Of a DNA stretch of 64,000 bases, positions 61,352-64,000 are shown piece by piece. The notes under the pieces were generated by a model, which worked only from the letters and a program-made list of their open reading frames with translations, was not told the origin of the DNA and searched no databases. Positions within the stretch are counted from its first letter, which is position 1; every line of letters begins with the position of its first letter. A program made the position numbers and the translations under genes. The stretch is from Flammeovirga sp. EKP202 (GTDB lineage: Bacteria; Bacteroidota; Bacteroidia; Cytophagales; Flammeovirgaceae): the NCBI RefSeq assembly GCF_014534745.1, contig NZ_JACVVP010000010.1, positions 1 to 64,000 of the forward strand, in the 5' to 3' direction.

Positions 61352-64000
61352 ATGTTCAAAACCACCCAAACATATCGACTTCTTCTTACACCATTGTTGA
61401 CATTGCTATTGGCAATGATTCCTTTGAAAACCCACTATGATTACCTTACGCTAGGATCTTGGAATGACAAAGGTGTACCTTCTTATTTAGATGGACGAAT
61501 ATCTGTGCCCACAGAAGTAGTAGATAGAACTAGAGAACTTATCGAAGACTCATTAAGAATTTCTGGTAATGCATTTTTAGATAGAAATGCAACGGATATA
61601 TATTTAAAAACAGAAGGAGAAGTATTTGTTACTTTGCTCTATGAAGATGCAGGGTGGAGAAATACCCTCGGTTTTTATACTTACACAGTGGATGATATCC
61701 CTCAATCTACAGGTGAAGTGGGTGATCTAACTATCATCTTTCCAAATATTGAAAGTCCGGATGTGGTAGATAATGGAATGAGAATTAGTTTGGGTACCTA
61801 TCCTAAAAATACAGTTTTTGGTTTCTTTCTCGTTGCCCAGGGTTGGAACGGAGGCATTACAGACGGTGATTACACACTTTATACGAATGGCGACTTTAAT
61901 GCAGCATTTACAGCAGGTACTTTATACAATCAGATGACCATCATTTTTGCGAATGATTTAACTTCAGCCAAAGATTTTGACTTCCTACTCTGTATGGAAG
62001 ACAATGTAGATATTTCAGCAGGTGATTATGATTATAATGATGCCGTTTTTCAATTAGAGTCATCGCCAGAGGCTTCATTAGCACAATTTGTTCCAGAGGC
62101 TTTAATTGAACCGACTGCAGAAGATACATTAGTAACCGTTTTTCAGCATGATACGGTTACTTTCACTATTGATAGTTTATTAGCAGATCATAATTACATT
62201 GATTATTCGAGTTTAGAAATATTGACTCCTGTTGATAGTGATGACCTTTCACTAATCTCATTTAACGGAACTGACCTAACTGTAGGATTAACTGATGGCT
62301 TATTTGATACTTTAGCCTTAGATTATAGAATCTGTAATGAAGATTTTACTAACCTATGTGATACGGGCATTATTTACATCGCATTAGGTAGTATTAATCA
62401 ACCACCAATTGCTCTAAGAGATTCGGTAGTACGATATGATATCTCCCTTACCACAACAGGTATTCCTTTAAGTAAATTAGGATCCGATCCTGATGATAAC
62501 CTCAATCTAAATCATTTAAAAGCTTTATCCACTGTAAATGATTTATTCTTTACAATATCAGATAATGGTCACATCAAAATTGTACCTCAATTGAATGCGA
62601 GTGGCATTGATACGGCATTCTTTGAAATATGTGATTTAGGAACACCGATTTATTGTGATACAGGATTCTTTTTAGTGGATTTTCCGGTGTTACCAGTGGC
62701 GGTAGATGATGCGGTGACGCTTCCGGATGGACATGAAATAAGTATCGATGTATTAGCCAATGATACTCACCCTGATGATGATTTAGATCCATCAACTTTA
62801 ACTATTATCGATGAACCAGATATTGAAGGAGTTGAATTTGAGGTTGTTGATGGAGAGATAGTACATACACCTCCAGAAGATTTTGTAGGATCTTATGATC
62901 TTACATATCAAATATGTGACAACTCAACACCTCCTGATTGCGATCAGGCAGTTTTAACAATTACTGTCTTTGATGATGATCCTCTTGCGACTAATGATAC
63001 TTTAATGCTCCCAGATGGTGATCCGGTAACTATAAACGTATTGGGTAACGATACCCATCCTCAAGATGATATCAATCCAATTACCTTAAGAATTGTCTCA
63101 GAACCTTCAATCGAGGGTGTAGATTTTGAAGTTGTAAATGGTCAAATTACTCACACACCACCTGAAGGTTTTGCAGGAGAGTATGAATTGACTTACGAAA
63201 TTTGTGATAATTCAACCCCTGCTGATTGTGATCAAGCTGTCGTTTATATCACTGTCTTTGATGATGATTTACTAGCAGTCAATGATACCTTAACTCTTCC
63301 AGATGGAGATGTAGCAACAATAGATGTAATTGCAAATGATTTTCACCCAGAAGATGACCTTGATCCTTCAACTCTAAAGATTATTGAAGAACCAGATATT
63401 GATGGTGTAGAATTTGAGGTTGTTGATGGAGAAATTATACATACTCCACCTGAAGGTTTTGAAGGAACTTATGAGTTGACTTATGAGATTTGTGATGCTG
63501 CGACACCTGCCAATTGTGATCAAGCTGTAGTAGTTATCACAGTTGTTGATGATGATCCAACACCTGTTGAGAATTTACCACCAGTAGCAAAGGACGATTT
63601 TGCTGTTACTGATGTAGATGTTTCTGTAACGCTTCCTATTCTTGAAAATGATTACGACCAAGATGGCGGATTAGATTATTTCACTGTTTCCCAAATCACA
63701 GCTCCTTTAAATGGTTCTGTTTTGTTTGATGGTAATATCTCAGATGGTGATACTTCTGTGGTAGCTCATTATTTCCCAAATAAAGGATATACTGGTGTTG
63801 ATATTTTCACTTATGAAGTTTATGACAACGGTAGTCCAAGAAAGAAAGATGAAGCATTGGGTATAATTTTGATTGGAGATGAAGGTTATGTTTCTGAAAA
63901 CTCCTCTTTATACTGGATTGATTCAGTTAAAATATATGAGGGTGAAAGTTATAATCACCCATTAGAAGAGAAAGTAAATCTAGTCACTGATATTGATCTA
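61352..64000 (+). CDS. DUF4114 repeat protein, 5' part of a large gene
   Basis: The ATG at 61352 directly follows the preceding stop, and the frame is open for 883 codons to the right edge, so the gene is cut by the window. The leader (MFKTTQTYRLLLTPLLTLLLAMIPLK) suggests export. Residues about 150-235 are a DUF4114 domain: NTVFGFFLVAQGWNGG, LYTNGDFN, then GDYDYNDAVFQ with a calcium-type Asp/Asn loop. A beta-rich spacer follows, then three nearly identical 96-residue units (from about residue 457) and a further cadherin/VCBS-like unit (from about 745). The repeats start DxLxLPDG and end VDDD. This is probably a surface or matrix protein delivered with the exopolysaccharide. Confidence 0.85.
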   Translation, partial: MFKTTQTYRLLLTPLLTLLLAMIPLKTHYDYLTLGSWNDKGVPSYLDGRISVPTEVVDRTRELIEDSLRISGNAFLDRNATDIYLKTEGEVFVTLLYEDAGWRNTLGFYTYTVDDIPQSTGEVGDLTIIFPNIESPDVVDNGMRISLGTYPKNTVFGFFLVAQGWNGGITDGDYTLYTNGDFNAAFTAGTLYNQMTIIFANDLTSAKDFDFLLCMEDNVDISAGDYDYNDAVFQLESSPEASLAQFVPEALIEPTAEDTLVTVFQHDTVTFTIDSLLADHNYIDYSSLEILTPVDSDDLSLISFNGTDLTVGLTDGLFDTLALDYRICNEDFTNLCDTGIIYIALGSINQPPIALRDSVVRYDISLTTTGIPLSKLGSDPDDNLNLNHLKALSTVNDLFFTISDNGHIKIVPQLNASGIDTAFFEICDLGTPIYCDTGFFLVDFPVLPVAVDDAVTLPDGHEISIDVLANDTHPDDDLDPSTLTIIDEPDIEGVEFEVVDGEIVHTPPEDFVGSYDLTYQICDNSTPPDCDQAVLTITVFDDDPLATNDTLMLPDGDPVTINVLGNDTHPQDDINPITLRIVSEPSIEGVDFEVVNGQITHTPPEGFAGEYELTYEICDNSTPADCDQAVVYITVFDDDLLAVNDTLTLPDGDVATIDVIANDFHPEDDLDPSTLKIIEEPDIDGVEFEVVDGEIIHTPPEGFEGTYELTYEICDAATPANCDQAVVVITVVDDDPTPVENLPPVAKDDFAVTDVDVSVTLPILENDYDQDGGLDYFTVSQITAPLNGSVLFDGNISDGDTSVVAHYFPNKGYTGVDIFTYEVYDNGSPRKKDEALGIILIGDEGYVSENSSLYWIDSVKIYEGESYNHPLEEKVNLVTDIDL
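62720..63583 (+). repeat. Tandem 288-bp coding repeats
   Basis: The codon start of the LPDG motif recurs at 62720, 63008 and 63296, exactly 288 bp (96 codons) apart. Each unit carries DVLANDTHP..DDLDP, EVVDGEI.HTPPE and TYEICD.STP.DCDQAV blocks rich in acidic residues, suited to calcium binding. The units belong to the DUF4114 protein's gene. Confidence 0.9.

Overview
The window looks like chromosomal DNA of a marine Bacteroidota member, most likely a Flammeovirga-like agarolytic member of the Cytophagales. The reasons are A+T-rich DNA, purine- or A-rich start regions instead of strong Shine-Dalgarno sites, two perfect Bacteroidota -7 elements (TAnnTTTG), SusC/SusD transport proteins, C-terminal type IX secretion (T9SS) tails, a menaquinone gene (menB), and very long GH86 and GH16 enzymes carrying CBM6 and Big_2 modules. 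The genus is an inference from gene content. I saw no tRNA, rRNA, CRISPR array or transposase.

Layout. 1-6338: the end of a T9SS-secreted protein built from near-identical 92-residue repeats, a small membrane protein, a transglutaminase-like protein, and an outer-membrane protein paired with a PCMD-domain lipoprotein. 6585-12439: a TonB-dependent receptor resembling haemoglobin/transferrin receptors, a lipoprotein sulfatase with an unusual active-site signature, and a WG-repeat protein. 12440-28214: a red-algal galactan (agar/porphyran) utilisation locus. It starts with 1.4 kb of structured non-coding DNA, then a 2004-residue GH86 enzyme, a GH16 agarase, and a SusC/SusD pair. The two enzymes share the same Big_2 and CBM6 modules, and a MITE-like hairpin lies between them. 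28380-39722: assorted genes, namely a WD40-PDZ-caspase protein, a metallophosphoesterase, an AraC regulator, a lysine-rich histone H1-like protein, a lytic transglycosylase, a glycerophosphodiesterase, menB, a DUF1287 protein and an unrecognised overlapping pair. 39993-45925: a LuxR-type two-component pair, a membrane-bound propeller/LuxR regulator and a NUMOD4/HNH-like protein. 46870 to the end: an exopolysaccharide cluster on the + strand.

The exopolysaccharide cluster (about 48.2-64 kb) is the most unusual part. It encodes a half-length TolC-like protein, a chain-length protein whose C-terminal kinase-like domain has lost its Walker A motif, a polymerase, and six glycosyltransferases. It also encodes a sugar-phosphate transferase fused behind a complete response-regulator receiver domain, an acetyltransferase, and a large DUF4114 repeat protein abutting the last glycosyltransferase gene. 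My reading is that polysaccharide initiation here is controlled by a histidine-aspartate phosphorelay acting directly on the initiating enzyme, while the usual tyrosine-kinase switch is degenerate. This is an inference from domain content and needs experimental proof. No Wzx-type flippase or Wza-type exporter is seen inside the window, but the cluster runs off its end.
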